Of a DNA stretch of 64,000 nt, positions 29,552 through 39,160 are shown one piece after another. The translations under genes and the position numbers were made by a program. Positions within the stretch are counted from its first letter, which is position 1, and each line of letters starts with the position of its first letter. The stretch is from Metabacillus endolithicus. GTDB taxonomy: Bacteria > Bacillota > Bacilli > Bacillales > Bacillaceae. The notes beneath the pieces are model-generated. The model was not told the DNA's origin. It worked only from the letters and a program-made list of their open reading frames with translations, and did no database searches. Location of the stretch: contig NZ_CP095550.1 of NCBI RefSeq assembly GCF_023078335.1, positions 1,364,001-1,428,000 of the forward strand, read 5' to 3'.

Positions 29552-29740
29552 ATGATGTTAAAAGTGGCGCTTTTTGATGAAGAACACGAAAAAGATTTAG
29601 AAGAAGAAATCAATGGATTTCTAGCAAACCTTGGAGAAAATCAGGTTAGAGATATAAAATTCAGCGTATCGGTATCCATAGACGAGGATGGAGAACAAAT
29701 CTATTGTTACTCAGCTCTTGTTATTTACCGGGAAAAGTAA
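29552..29740 (+). CDS. cse60: Sporulation protein Cse60
   Basis: About 62 residues, acidic, matching Bacillus Cse60 (YteV): LKVALFDEEHEKDLEEEINGF ... VRDIKFSVSV ... IYCYSALVIYRE. AGGAAG lies 5-8 bases before two adjacent ATGs, either of which could start translation. The GTG six bases upstream overlaps the RBS and is unlikely. In B. subtilis the gene is a sigma-E regulon member of unknown function, which agrees with the candidate sigma-E -10 box just upstream. Confidence 0.82.
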   Translation: MMLKVALFDEEHEKDLEEEINGFLANLGENQVRDIKFSVSVSIDEDGEQIYCYSALVIYREK

Positions 29741-29744
29741 AATA

Positions 29745-29786
29745 AAAAACTGCTCGTCATTTATATAAGACAAGCAGTTTTTTATT
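29745..29786. terminator. Bidirectional terminator between cse60 and ytwF
   Basis: AAAAAACTGCT...GTC pairs with GAC..AGCAGTTTTTT around an AT-rich loop between convergent genes. Confidence 0.8.
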
Positions 29787-30110
29787 TTAAGCTAGTTGAC
29801 TCTTCGGCTTTGTTTCACCTTTATAATCAAGCATTCCACCAGTCATGTTAACAACATTGTAGCCTTTGTCTTGTAAATAAGCACAAACATTTCCACTTCT
29901 TCCACCTGAGCGACAAATGTAAATCGTTTCTTTCTCTTTATCAAGTGCATCTAAATGCTCCGGAATATCATTCATACGAATATGCTTAGCTTGTGGAATC
30001 ATGCCTGCTTCTACTTCTTCGTCTTCACGAACATCTATTAGCTCAAGCTTTTCCCCATTTTCTACTCTTTTTTGTACCTCTTCAGGAGAAATTTCTTTAA
30101 ATTCAGACAT
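29787..30110 (-). CDS. ytwF: Rhodanese-domain protein YtwF
   Basis: A 107-residue single rhodanese domain with active-site loop YICRSGGRSGNVC (catalytic Cys first) and N-terminal LIDVREDEEVEAGMIPQAKHI. Such small rhodaneses act as persulfide carriers or sulfurtransferases in the cytoplasm; the acceptor is unknown. The ATG six bases after AAAGGGTG is chosen over an upstream GTG that lies inside the RBS. Its position next to leuS matches B. subtilis. Confidence 0.88.
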   Translation of the reverse strand: MSEFKEISPEEVQKRVENGEKLELIDVREDEEVEAGMIPQAKHIRMNDIPEHLDALDKEKETIYICRSGGRSGNVCAYLQDKGYNVVNMTGGMLDYKGETKPKSQLA

Positions 30111-30313
30111 TATGTACACCCTTTCAGTTTTAATAGTTGCATTATATCAAAGTAGTTTGTGAGGTGCTAGTTTGCTGAATTTCTTTATTTGATGCTTTTA
30201 GAGATATATCTGATATTTTGCTTTATTTATTAGTCAATATATATGATTTATTTGCTGATTTTGACCAAATATTAGTTTTTCGACAATCCACGACATACAC
30301 AAACAAGCACAAA

Positions 30314-30342
30314 CAAGCCCGACTCACACTGAGCCGGGCTTG
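30314..30342 (-). terminator. Hairpin terminator after leuS
   Basis: CAAGCCCG pairs with CGGGCTTG; on the minus strand TTTGTGCTTG follows, a modest U-tract. Confidence 0.6.
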
Positions 30343-30360
30343 CCAATTCCAAATCACGTA

Positions 30361-32775
30361 CTAGTTCGCCACAATATTCACAAGCTTACCAGGTACGGCA
30401 ATGACTTTACGTATTGTTTTTCCTTCTACATGTTCTTTCACACGGTCATCGTCCAGCGCAATTTGTTCTAACTGATCTTTTGTAACATCTTTTGCTACTA
30501 AAAGTTTTGCACGGACTTTTCCGTTTACCTGAACAACGATCTCCACTTCATTTTCAACAAGTTTCGCTTCATCAAATGATGGCCATGCTTCATAAGAAAT
30601 CGTGCTGCTGTGGCCTAATTTGCTCCATAGCTCTTCAGCTAAATGAGGTGCGATTGGCGATAGAAGTTTCACAACACCTTCCACATACTCTTTTGGAAGC
30701 ACTGTTTGTTTGTATGCTTCATTTATGAAGACCATAAGCTGTGAAATAGCTGTATTAAAGCGTAGTCCTTCCAAATCTTCTGATACTTTTTTCACCGTTT
30801 GATGATAAACGCGTTCAAGTGCATCGCTTGTTTCATCAACAACCTTTGGACTTAACTCACCATTATCTTCAATGAATAAACGCCATACGCGATCTAAGAA
30901 ACGTCTTGCTCCATCAAGACCTGTTGTCGACCAGGCAATTGATGCTTCTAATGGTCCCATAAACATTTCATAAAGACGAAGTGTGTCCGCACCATGTGAT
31001 GAAACAATCTCATCCGGATTCACAACATTTCCTTTAGATTTACTCATTTTTTCATTGTTTTCACCAAGAATCATTCCTTGGTTAAATAGCTTTTGGAATG
31101 GCTCTTTCGTTGGAACAACACCGATATCATATAAAAACTTATGCCAAAAGCGAGCGTACAATAAGTGAAGAACTGCGTGCTCTGCTCCACCGATATAAAT
31201 ATCAACAGGTAACCATTGCTTTAACTTTGCATCATCTGCAAGAGCTTCGCTGTTTTTTGGATCGATGTAACGTAGGTAATACCAGCAGCTTCCAGCCCAT
31301 TGCGGCATTGTATTTGTTTCACGACGACCTTTTTTACCTGTTACAGGATCAACAACATTTACAAAATCATCAATAATTGCAAGTGGTGATTCCCCTGTTC
31401 CAGATGGTCTAATTTCTGTTGTTTTTGGTAATACAAGTGGAAGTTCTTCTTCTGGAACAGCAGACATTGTACCATCTTCCCAATGAATAATTGGAATTGG
31501 CTCACCCCAATAACGTTGACGGCTGAATAACCAGTCACGAAGACGGTAAGTTACTTTCTTTTCACCTTTTTTGTTTTCTTCAAGCCATGCGATCGCTTTT
31601 TCAATTGCTTCTTGTTTGCCAAGTCCGTTTAAGAAATCAGAGTTAACGTGTTCACCGTCACCAGTGTATGCTTCCTTCGTCACGTCTCCACCACTCACAA
31701 CTTCTTTAATCGGAAGATCAAACTTTACAGCAAATTCATAGTCGCGCTCATCATGTGCAGGAACTGCCATAATCGCACCAGTACCGTAAGTTACAAGTAC
31801 ATAATCTGCAATCCATATTGGCATTTTTTCACCGTTTACAGGGTTAATAGCATAAGCACCTGTAAATACGCCTGTTTTATCTTTTGAAAGCTCTGTACGT
31901 TCTAAATCACTCTTATGTTTTACTTCGTCAATATAGGCCTCAACTGCTTGTTTTTGATCCTCAGTTGTAATTTTTTCAATAAAAGAATGCTCTGGAGCTA
32001 AAACAGCGTATGTTGCACCAAATAATGTATCAGGGCGAGTAGTGAAAACAGTAAATGTTTCATCATGTCCCTCAATATCAAATGTTACATGAGCACCTTC
32101 AGAACGGCCGATCCAGTTACGCTGCATATCTTTAATGCTTTCTGGCCAGTCAACGTCTTCTAAGTCTTCAAGAAGACGGTCAGCATATGCTGTAATTTTC
32201 AGCATCCATTGCTTCATTGGACGTCGCTCAACTGGATGACCTCCACGCTCACTTTTCCCATCAATCACTTCTTCATTTGCTAAAACGGTACCTAACGCAG
32301 GGCACCAGTTTACAGGTACTTCATCTACATAAGCCAAACCTTTTTTATAAAGCTGCAAAAAGATCCATTGAGTCCATTTGTAATATTCAGGATCTGTTGT
32401 ATTTACTTCGCGATCCCAATCATAGGAAAACCCTAGTGCTTGAATTTGTCTTCTGAAATTATCAATGTTTTGCTTTGTAAATTCAGCAGGGTCATTTCCT
32501 GTATCAAGCGCGTACTGTTCAGCAGGTAAACCAAATGCATCCCACCCCATTGGATGAAGAACATTATACCCTTGCATACGTTTCATACGAGATAAAATGT
32601 CTGTTGCTGTATATCCTTCAGGATGTCCTACATGGAGGCCCGCTCCTGATGGATATGGGAACATGTCCAATGCATAGAACTTCGGTTTTTCTGTATCTTC
32701 TGTTGTTTTAAATGTTTTATTATGTAACCAATAATCTTGCCATTTCTTTTCAATCTCTTGATGATTGAAGCTCAT
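30361..32775 (-). CDS. leuS: Leucyl-tRNA synthetase
   Basis: 804 residues, the normal size for bacterial LeuRS. The class I signatures are HVGH (in [13 protein letters not shown], near residue 47) and KMSKS (in [11 protein letters not shown]). The CP1 editing domain is present between them, with the conserved [26 protein letters not shown] and [12 protein letters not shown] are typical. The RBS AAGGAGG precedes [13 protein letters not shown]. Transcription is controlled by the T-box leader directly upstream. Confidence 0.97.
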   Translation of the reverse strand: MSFNHQEIEKKWQDYWLHNKTFKTTEDTEKPKFYALDMFPYPSGAGLHVGHPEGYTATDILSRMKRMQGYNVLHPMGWDAFGLPAEQYALDTGNDPAEFTKQNIDNFRRQIQALGFSYDWDREVNTTDPEYYKWTQWIFLQLYKKGLAYVDEVPVNWCPALGTVLANEEVIDGKSERGGHPVERRPMKQWMLKITAYADRLLEDLEDVDWPESIKDMQRNWIGRSEGAHVTFDIEGHDETFTVFTTRPDTLFGATYAVLAPEHSFIEKITTEDQKQAVEAYIDEVKHKSDLERTELSKDKTGVFTGAYAINPVNGEKMPIWIADYVLVTYGTGAIMAVPAHDERDYEFAVKFDLPIKEVVSGGDVTKEAYTGDGEHVNSDFLNGLGKQEAIEKAIAWLEENKKGEKKVTYRLRDWLFSRQRYWGEPIPIIHWEDGTMSAVPEEELPLVLPKTTEIRPSGTGESPLAIIDDFVNVVDPVTGKKGRRETNTMPQWAGSCWYYLRYIDPKNSEALADDAKLKQWLPVDIYIGGAEHAVLHLLYARFWHKFLYDIGVVPTKEPFQKLFNQGMILGENNEKMSKSKGNVVNPDEIVSSHGADTLRLYEMFMGPLEASIAWSTTGLDGARRFLDRVWRLFIEDNGELSPKVVDETSDALERVYHQTVKKVSEDLEGLRFNTAISQLMVFINEAYKQTVLPKEYVEGVVKLLSPIAPHLAEELWSKLGHSSTISYEAWPSFDEAKLVENEVEIVVQVNGKVRAKLLVAKDVTKDQLEQIALDDDRVKEHVEGKTIRKVIAVPGKLVNIVAN

Positions 32776-32856
32776 CTGTTTTCCTCCTTAAAGCTTGCTC
32801 TTAATTTATTTTATAACCTGTTGAACGGGTCAAAGCTTTCTAAAGTCCATAAAAAC

Positions 32857-33066
32857 GAAAAAACCCCGCATCCCAAACAGGGACGAGAGGCTTAATTCCC
32901 GTGGTACCACCCAACTTTGGCATAGTGTGATTATGCCCACTTTGACATCCGTAACGTGGATAGACGACAAATATTACTTGATATATTTCTCTTTCACATT
33001 TGTAACTCAAAGGCGAGTTCATTAGCAAAAACTGGTTGACTCTCACCATCCGTCAACTCTCTGAGC
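32857..33066 (-). promoter_or_regulatory. T-box leader of leuS (leucine specifier CUC)
   Basis: The antiterminator T-box GGGTGGTACCACGG is at 32899-32912 (minus strand). Upstream, stem I begins AGAGAGTTGACGG, and the specifier loop GAACTCGCC carries CTC (33015-33017), a leucine codon. A terminator hairpin with TTTTTT follows at 32858-32890. The arrangement is a standard tRNA-Leu-sensing T-box that lets leuS be read when uncharged tRNA-Leu accumulates. Confidence 0.95.
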
Positions 33067-33186
33067 ACATTTTTACTAATTACTATTCCTTTTCTCCGTT
33101 CATTTCGTATATAGATTTAAGATTATTTTATATAAATTTGTCGTGATATGCAAGTATAGGCATCATTTACGATTTTTCTTTCAACA

Positions 33187-33214
33187 TAAAGAGACTTGCG
33201 AACATTCACGCAAG
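33187..33214 (-). terminator. Terminator of the 3-hydroxybutyrate operon
   Basis: CTTGCG and CGCAAG flank an 8-base loop, followed on the minus strand by TCTCTTT, just after the bdhA stop. Confidence 0.65.
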
Positions 33215-33225
33215 CCCCATTTCTA

Positions 33226-34002
33226 CTATTGAACTGTATATCCACCATCTATTACGACCGCCTGACCTGTTACTCCACCAGCCTTTTCACTAGCTAAGAA
33301 AATCGTATAGTCTGCAACTTCTTTTACAGAGAGCAGCCTTTTTTGCGGAATAAGCGGATACAAAACCTCTTCTAATACATTTTCTAAAGGTACATTTCTT
33401 GTATCAGCAAGATCTTGAAGTTGATTTCGCACAAGCGGAGTATCTACGTATCCAGGGCAGATTGCATTAACGGTGATTCCATGTGGTGCTCCTTCCAAAG
33501 CAGTCACTTTTGTTAACCCAATAACTCCATGCTTTGCACTATTATAGGCAGCCTTACCAGCAAACCCTATTAATCCGTTAATAGATGACATATTTATAAT
33601 TCTTCCAAACTTTTGTTCTTTCATAATCGGAAAAACATGTTTTGTAGCGACAAAAGGAGCTACGAGCATAACTTTTGTTAGCAACTCGAATTTTTCAGTC
33701 GGAAAATCCTCGATATGAGCAACATACTGTAGACCTGCATTATTTATTAGCGTATCAACTCTTCCATAATGCTCCTTCGTTTTTTTCACAACATCAATAA
33801 TGTCTTGTTCTTTTGTTACATCACATTCAAGTCCAATCACATCATAGCCTTGATTTTGCAATTCTTTTGTACTCATTAAAACCTGCTCTTCATTCAAGTC
33901 TGTTAATACAACCTTTGCTCCTTCTAACGCAAAAGCTCTAGCCAGTTCAAAGCCTATGCCTTGTGCTGCTCCTGTTAGTAGTACTACTTGAGCCTGAACC
34001 AA
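33226..34002 (-). CDS. bdhA: D-3-hydroxybutyrate dehydrogenase (SDR family)
   Basis: 258 residues with the classical SDR motifs: TGAAQGIG (NAD binding), NNAGLQ, the catalytic Ser in INMSSINGL and YNSAKHG (Tyr/Lys). CPGYVDTPLVRNQL and the overall length fit 3-hydroxybutyrate dehydrogenase, which oxidises (R)-3-hydroxybutyrate to acetoacetate with NAD. The start is a TTG about nine bases after GGAGG (MVQAQVVLLTG); the earlier TTG abuts the RBS. It lies 18 bp after the GntP-type permease and is part of the sigma-54 operon. Confidence 0.87.
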   Translation of the reverse strand: MVQAQVVLLTGAAQGIGFELARAFALEGAKVVLTDLNEEQVLMSTKELQNQGYDVIGLECDVTKEQDIIDVVKKTKEHYGRVDTLINNAGLQYVAHIEDFPTEKFELLTKVMLVAPFVATKHVFPIMKEQKFGRIINMSSINGLIGFAGKAAYNSAKHGVIGLTKVTALEGAPHGITVNAICPGYVDTPLVRNQLQDLADTRNVPLENVLEEVLYPLIPQKRLLSVKEVADYTIFLASEKAGGVTGQAVVIDGGYTVQ

Positions 34003-34020
34003 AATAACCAACCTCCATTT

Positions 34021-35339
34021 CTAGATACCTAATCCAAGTGAAAATAATATAATTGCTAAAACAACGCCTAGTAGCGGAACAATGACAGTGAGTGCACCTA
34101 CAGGATTGTATGCATCCTGATGAGATTCTCCACAAATTGCACGAACAGTTGTCACAACATATCCGTTATGTGGGAGAGAATCTAATGCACCTGATGATAT
34201 CGACACAACCCGGTGTAAAGCCTCCGGATTCACGCCCATATCCATATAGTGTGGTGCTAGTAATGGTAAGGCAATGGCCTGACCTCCAGAGGCTGAGCCT
34301 GTCATCCCAGCAATCACACTGACCGCAATAGCTCCACCAATTAACGGCTTCCTGGAATACTAGTCATGGCATTTACAGCTACTTCAAATGCTGGTACCGC
34401 CTTTGCAACACCACCAAACCCTACTACAGCTGCTGTGTTCCCAAGGGCTAATAATGCTCCAAGTGTTCCTTCTGATACAGCATTCCAAAACGATTTAAAA
34501 TACTTACGGTTTAATAGATAAGTAGCAATAACTCCACCTAGCAAGGCAATAATTAATGCTGATTGCTGCAAGGAATCGTGGAAAATAAACGAAATAACTA
34601 ACACAACAAATAACGGAATTACTCCAAATAACGGATTTGGTAAAGCTTTGTTTTCATTTACAGGATCATTGTCTCTTGCAATAAATTTCTCACCACGTGC
34701 TACTGCTTTTGAAATCATTCTTCTTAGCCACCAATAACCAAATACCATCATAAACACAGCAACAATTAAACTAACTTCCCACCCGGCATACGGAGAAGTA
34801 CCTAAATATTCAATGGGAATCCAGTTTTGAATTTCCGGTGAACCTGCTGATGTCATTGTAAAGGTAACAGATCCAAAAGCGAGTGCCGCTGGAATAAAGC
34901 GGCGTGGCAGATCTGCTTCTCTAAATAAACTAACCGCCATTGGATAAACAGAAAATGCGACAACGAATAAACTAACACCACCGTATGTTAACACCGCACA
35001 TGCAATAACAATGGCAAGTACAGCTCTTTTCATCCCAATTTTACTTACAATCCATTTTGAGACACTATCTGCTGCCCCACTATCTTCCATTACTTTTCCA
35101 AAAATGGCCCCTAGTAAAAACATGAGATACCAAGAAGCAATAAATCCAGAAAAACCAGTCATATAATTTCCTACTAAATTTGCCTCACCTTCTCCCACTA
35201 ATTGTGGAAAAAGTGGTAAACCACTAAATACAGCAACAAATAAAGCACATAATGGACCTGCTACTAATAAGTTCATACCCCTCATTGTTAAAAAAATTAA
35301 AAGTGCTAAACCACCAATTAATCCAATCATACTTAACAT
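34021..35339 (-). CDS. GntP-family permease, probably 3-hydroxybutyrate (one frame break)
   Basis: A reconstructed ~439-residue transporter with about 12 membrane helices, of the gluconate/GntP family that includes hydroxybutyrate permeases. Characteristic stretches are LGAIFGKVMEDSGAADSVSKWIV, TMTSAGSPEIQNWIPIEYLGTSPYAGW (broken here only for reading) and SISSGALDSLPHNG. The frame breaks near 34345: GGAAGCCGTTAA where one more C gives IPGSPLIGGAIAVSVIAGMTG. Its neighbour bdhA points to 3-hydroxybutyrate as substrate. GGGGGAAG precedes the ATG. A -24/-12 promoter lies about 170 bp upstream. Confidence 0.83.
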
Positions 35340-35500
35340 CTGTCTTCCCCCTTTGCTTAACTATAAGTCTTAAGAACGGTAACCGCTTTCATTTCTAGGT
35401 AATCCTTTTTAGAACACTCCCTTATTCACCAGGCACCTTTTCTTTAAACAACCAATATACATTCTGCATTTTATACCTCCTTTCAACTTCACAATTATAA

Positions 35501-35520
35501 AAGCAAGAAGTATGCCAACA
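35501..35520 (-). promoter_or_regulatory. Sigma-54 (-24/-12) promoter of the 3-hydroxybutyrate operon
   Basis: On the minus strand TTGGCATACTTCTTGCTT gives GG and GC exactly ten bases apart (TGGCAT-N5-TTGCT), matching the sigma-54 consensus TGGCAC-N5-TTGCA/T. It lies between the sigma-54 activator gene and the permease gene it should drive. Confidence 0.87.
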
Positions 35521-35592
35521 AGCATAAACTGAGTAAATAATTACATATCAATGAATACCCGCTATGTTATAACTCTTTTTCTACTATACTTA

Positions 35593-35608
35593 TTCCGGAT
35601 TTCTGGAA
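35593..35608. promoter_or_regulatory. Upstream activator site 1 (palindrome)
   Basis: TTCCGGATTTCTGGAA is a near-perfect 16-bp dyad about 75 bases upstream of the -24 element, in the right place for an enhancer of the adjacent sigma-54 activator. Confidence 0.65.
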
Positions 35609-35661
35609 TACTTTGAAAAATAATAGCTAGTCCACATCATCCTAAAGGTTATTTTCAAGCA

Positions 35662-35691
35662 TTAAAAGAGCAGTCCAAAATCTTGGACTGC
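35662..35691 (-). terminator. Terminator of the sigma-54 activator gene
   Basis: A 9-bp stem GCAGTCCAA / TTGGACTGC is followed on the minus strand by TCTTTT, shortly after the activator stop codon. It separates activator and operon transcription. Confidence 0.8.
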
Positions 35692-35692
35692 A

Positions 35693-35707
35693 TTCCGGAT
35701 ATTCGGA
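35693..35707. promoter_or_regulatory. Upstream activator site 2 (palindrome)
   Basis: TTCCGGATATTCGGA repeats the TTCCGGA half-site of site 1 with its inverted partner, 100 bases further upstream, immediately past the activator stop codon. Two such matching sites support binding by the activator. Confidence 0.6.
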
Positions 35708-35708
35708 C

Positions 35709-37082
35709 TTATTCAAGACCATATTTTTGAATTTTTTCATACATACTAGACTTACTGATTCCTAACGCTTTAGCAGCGCCCTTTTTATCTCCTTTGTATT
35801 TCTGAATCATTTTCAGTAAAATTTCTTTTTCTGCATCATTTAGCATTTCTTTTAATGTTAATGCTGATTCTGATTTCGAATGATAAATTGTTGATTGTTT
35901 TATATAATCAGGAATAGAGTCTAATGTAATTAGATCTGATTTGGCTAAGTGAATAGCAGCTTCAATAACATTTTCTAGCTCACGAATATTTCCTTGCCAA
36001 TGATAGTGGTAGAACGTATCCATCACATCTTCATGAATCATTGAAATTCTCTTTCCTGTTCGAATTGAAACCTTTTTGATAAATTGGCGAACTAAAACCT
36101 CTAAATCTTCCTTACGTTCTCTTAGGGAAGGAATAAACAAAGGAATCACACTTATTCTGTAATAAAGATCACTTCGAAAATCATTTGCTTTCATCAATTC
36201 TTCCAACGGTCTATTTGTTGCAGTAATAACTCGAACATCCAAAGGTATTGTTTTGGTGGATCCTACAGGTTCGACTTCTTTTTCCTGAAGAACACGAAGC
36301 AGCTTTACCTGCATTTGTAAGCTCATATCACCGATTTCATCTAAAAAAATGGTTCCACCATTAGCTTGTTGAAATTTCCCCTTTTTTCCACCCTTTTTAG
36401 CTCCAGTAAAAGCACCATCTTCATACCCGAATAATTCCGATTCAAGAAGATGCTCCGGGATCGCACCACAGTTAACCTTTACAAACGGCTTATCACTTCT
36501 ATGACTTAAAAGATGGATGCTATGAGCAAATAATTCTTTTCCCGTCCCACTTTCTCCCCTAATGAGAACTGAGCTATCAGTTGCTGCAATTGATTTGACC
36601 TTTTCCTTTAACCCGGCCATAATGGCTGATTTTGAATGAATGTCGTTTAATGTGTATTTTGCTCCTGTATCATCTTGCTGCTCGATAAACGATTGAATAG
36701 ATGACAAATGGTGACGAACATGTGAGTTCATTTCACTCCATTCCTTCGTATCTCTAAACATAACGGTACCAAACGCTCCAACAACCTTACCGTCAGCAAT
36801 AATCGGAATGCGGTTTGCAATCATATAATTCCCACGAATATATTGAAGATCAGCAATTTCCTCTTCACCGTTTTTGACAACAATATGCATTCTTGTATTT
36901 TCTATTACTTCTGTAACATGCTTCCCAATAACCTCTTCCTTTGTTACTTCACAAAAACGACAATAATTGTCATTCATATAGATAATATTGCCATCAGCAT
37001 CGACTATAACAATCCAAACGTAAGCGTTTTCTATAACAGTTTCAATTATTTCCTTTGCGTAAGGAAAACGTTGATTGATCAT
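35709..37082 (-). CDS. Sigma-54-dependent transcriptional activator (PAS-AAA+-Fis)
   Basis: 457 residues. A PAS sensor covers about 12-115 (VWIVIVDADGNIIYMNDNYC). The AAA+ domain at about 148-385 has Walker A GESGTGKE (176-183), the sigma-54-contact loop GAFTGA (223-228) and Walker B GGTIFLDEIGD (242-252). A C-terminal Fis-type HTH reads KGAAKALGISKSSMYEKIQKYGL. No phospho-receiver is present, so the PAS domain probably senses a ligand or redox state. It stands directly upstream of a -24/-12 promoter and the hydroxybutyrate genes, so it is the likely regulator of them. The start is MINQRFPYAKE. Confidence 0.93.
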   Translation of the reverse strand: MINQRFPYAKEIIETVIENAYVWIVIVDADGNIIYMNDNYCRFCEVTKEEVIGKHVTEVIENTRMHIVVKNGEEEIADLQYIRGNYMIANRIPIIADGKVVGAFGTVMFRDTKEWSEMNSHVRHHLSSIQSFIEQQDDTGAKYTLNDIHSKSAIMAGLKEKVKSIAATDSSVLIRGESGTGKELFAHSIHLLSHRSDKPFVKVNCGAIPEHLLESELFGYEDGAFTGAKKGGKKGKFQQANGGTIFLDEIGDMSLQMQVKLLRVLQEKEVEPVGSTKTIPLDVRVITATNRPLEELMKANDFRSDLYYRISVIPLFIPSLRERKEDLEVLVRQFIKKVSIRTGKRISMIHEDVMDTFYHYHWQGNIRELENVIEAAIHLAKSDLITLDSIPDYIKQSTIYHSKSESALTLKEMLNDAEKEILLKMIQKYKGDKKGAAKALGISKSSMYEKIQKYGLE

Positions 37083-37156
37083 GACATATTACCTTCCCCT
37101 GTTAATCATTTTTTCTCTTATCGTATCACAAGTTAGCTGTGTAAGTTTCAGAAAAA

Positions 37157-37206
37157 AAGAAAAGGTCTTAGACCCCGTAAACATCGGGTTCCTGAGACCT
37201 TTTCTT
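37157..37206. terminator. Terminator overlapping the yttB stop
   Basis: AAAAGGTCT and AGACCTTTT form the outer stem and CCC/GGG an inner one; T-rich tracts lie on both sides. The yttB stop codon is inside the structure. Confidence 0.75.
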
Positions 37207-38373
37207 TTCAATAACAGCATTAAGCTTTTTATCATAAATGAAAGTAGTGAAGATACCAACTGCTAATAAAGTAATTATAATTATAAATAAGAGGTTCATA
37301 TTGTAATAGTCTGCAATTACACCTCCAAGTATAGGGCCAATCATTCTACCACCTGTTGCTGTACTATTAACAAATCCTTGATAAAAGCCTTGTCTACCTT
37401 CAGGAGCTAAATCATTTGCAATTGTAGGAACTGCTGGCCAAACAAGCATTTCTCCTATTGTTAAAATAACCATAGCAACAAGAAATCCAGTAAATTGCTC
37501 TGCAAACGAAGCAATCACAAAAGAAAACATAAACACAACAAATCCAATGATCATTTGTCTTTTTAATGTTTTAGCAAAGCGTTTCACAAACATGGAAATA
37601 AGTGGCTGACCTAACACAATCATCGCACCGTTAATTGTCCATAAAAGACTGTATTGGCTTATAGGAATATTTAGTGTTTGTGTGTAAGAAGAGATTGTTG
37701 AAGGCCATTGAACATAACCAACCCAGCATAGTAAATAACCCGTACACAAAATAATCAAAGCCGTAAACTTATGACGACTTTTTATAGCTGTTTTTTCATT
37801 TAAAATCGAAGTTTGCTTCGCGTTTGCTCCATCAATATTTCGATACCCGAAGAATGCGACAAAGAAAAAAAAAGCATACAAAGCTGCATTTGCTACAAAT
37901 ATATAATTAAATGAGATGCTAGCAACAATTCCTCCTAACGAAGCTCCTGCTGCAACACCAACATTTTGTGCTACATAAATAGAGTTAAAGGCTTTTCTAC
38001 CACCTTCTGGCCAAACAGTTCCGGCTAGAGCATATGTAGCAGGAAAAACAATACCTGAACCAAATCCAATAAAGATTAGCAAGTACATATAAACAGGCCA
38101 GCTATGATTAAACATCAAAATCACAATTGAAACCAAAGTGATGACGATACCTATTAAAATAGATTTATATCCCCCAATCTTGTCAAATAAAACACCACCA
38201 ACAAGATTTCCTATTACACCTGCAGCAGCATTAAGCATCAGGACAATCCCAGCTAAAGTTAAAGACTTGCCTAGATGTTCATGGATATAGATAGTGTTTA
38301 ACGGCCATAAAAATGACGCTCCGGTAACATTAATCATCATACCAATTACAAGTAACCATAAAGAACGTGGCAT
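37168..38373 (-). CDS. yttB: MFS transporter YttB
   Basis: 401 residues with 12 predicted membrane helices. Opening MPRSLWLLVIGMMINVTGASF and the loop-2 motif GGVLFDKIGGYKS are MFS hallmarks, and the start resembles B. subtilis YttB, a putative multidrug exporter. The mid-protein loop (about 190-205) is hydrophilic as expected. The C-terminus is basic. The substrate is unknown. It is between the sigma-54 activator gene and a GNAT gene on the same strand; the gap upstream suggests its own promoter. Confidence 0.85.
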   Translation of the reverse strand: MPRSLWLLVIGMMINVTGASFLWPLNTIYIHEHLGKSLTLAGIVLMLNAAAGVIGNLVGGVLFDKIGGYKSILIGIVITLVSIVILMFNHSWPVYMYLLIFIGFGSGIVFPATYALAGTVWPEGGRKAFNSIYVAQNVGVAAGASLGGIVASISFNYIFVANAALYAFFFFVAFFGYRNIDGANAKQTSILNEKTAIKSRHKFTALIILCTGYLLCWVGYVQWPSTISSYTQTLNIPISQYSLLWTINGAMIVLGQPLISMFVKRFAKTLKRQMIIGFVVFMFSFVIASFAEQFTGFLVAMVILTIGEMLVWPAVPTIANDLAPEGRQGFYQGFVNSTATGGRMIGPILGGVIADYYNMNLLFIIIITLLAVGIFTTFIYDKKLNAVIEKKRSQEPDVYGV

Positions 38374-38526
38374 ACCTCAACCTCCTTCACGTGCATGATC
38401 ATAGTGAATTTCCCCTCAACTATGTAACGTTCCTCAGAGAATTTTAGCCCCTTTTCTTATGATTTGCAATGAAGAAATCACCTATCTTATAATGTTGTAA
38501 TAATGAGAAAATATAGACTTTTACTC

Positions 38527-39009
38527 TTACTCTATTAGTCTATACATTAAAACATCGTCCACATAATTCCCGTCTATGTAAAACTCTTTTATTAATTTGC
38601 CTTGCTCAATAAAGCCGCATTTTTTATAAAAGATTAACGCCCCTTTATTAGTAGACAAAACACGTAGTGACAGTTTCGTGTTTCCTCTTTCTTTCGCAAG
38701 CTCTATTGCTTTGTCCAACAGCTTCCTGCCAATTCCCATTCCTTGGTACATTTTGTCTACAGCTATATCAATTTCCATAACGTGTTGATTGGTTTTTAAA
38801 GGAGTAGAAGCGTGATACCCTAAATACCCTGCAACGTCTCCATTTACAATTGCAACAATTTGACTGCCTTCAGGATTTCTTTCTCTAAATTCGTTAACAG
38901 AGTTCCATACAATATCAGCAGGTGTTGTTGCAGCATCCCATACACGATGATCTAACTCTATTAACTTTTCAAAATCTTGTTCTTCTGAAAAACGAATGGT
39001 GATCTCCAT
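38527..39009 (-). CDS. GNAT family N-acetyltransferase
   Basis: A 160-residue single GNAT domain. The acetyl-CoA binding motif is MYQGMGIGRKLLDKAIELA near residues 85-103, followed by LRVLSTNKGALIFYKKCGFIEQG, which is typical of RimI-like and small-molecule acetyltransferases. The acceptor cannot be predicted. It stands alone between yttB and ytrF. The start ATG gives MEITIRFSEEQDFEKL and has a GGGGGAAAAG-type RBS. A weak hairpin covers its stop codon. Confidence 0.85.
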   Translation of the reverse strand: MEITIRFSEEQDFEKLIELDHRVWDAATTPADIVWNSVNEFRERNPEGSQIVAIVNGDVAGYLGYHASTPLKTNQHVMEIDIAVDKMYQGMGIGRKLLDKAIELAKERGNTKLSLRVLSTNKGALIFYKKCGFIEQGKLIKEFYIDGNYVDDVLMYRLIE

Positions 39010-39122
39010 ACTTTTCCCCCATAGTTGTAATGTTTACCTTAGAATATCAACTATTTAAGGTAAGAGAAATAGTTTTTGAAAAATTCTCCATTTATATTCC
39101 GATTCACTGTGCAGAGCATACG

Positions 39123-39150
39123 AAAAAACTGCCAGCATAAAGCCAGCAGT
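39123..39150 (-). terminator. Terminator of the ytr operon
   Basis: CTGCTGGC and GCTGGCAG form the stem on the minus strand, followed by TTTTTT, just after the ytrF stop. Confidence 0.88.
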
Positions 39151-39160
39151 TCGAACGAGC

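Larger units (their letters stand above)
35340..35708. other. Control region between the activator gene and the 3-hydroxybutyrate operon
   Basis: 369 bases without a gene. From the activator side they hold its terminator, two similar palindromes (35693-35707 and 35593-35608), the sigma-54 promoter (35501-35520) and a ~160-base untranslated leader. A second RBS-like GGAGG stands at about 35475 with no ORF after it. Confidence 0.6.
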
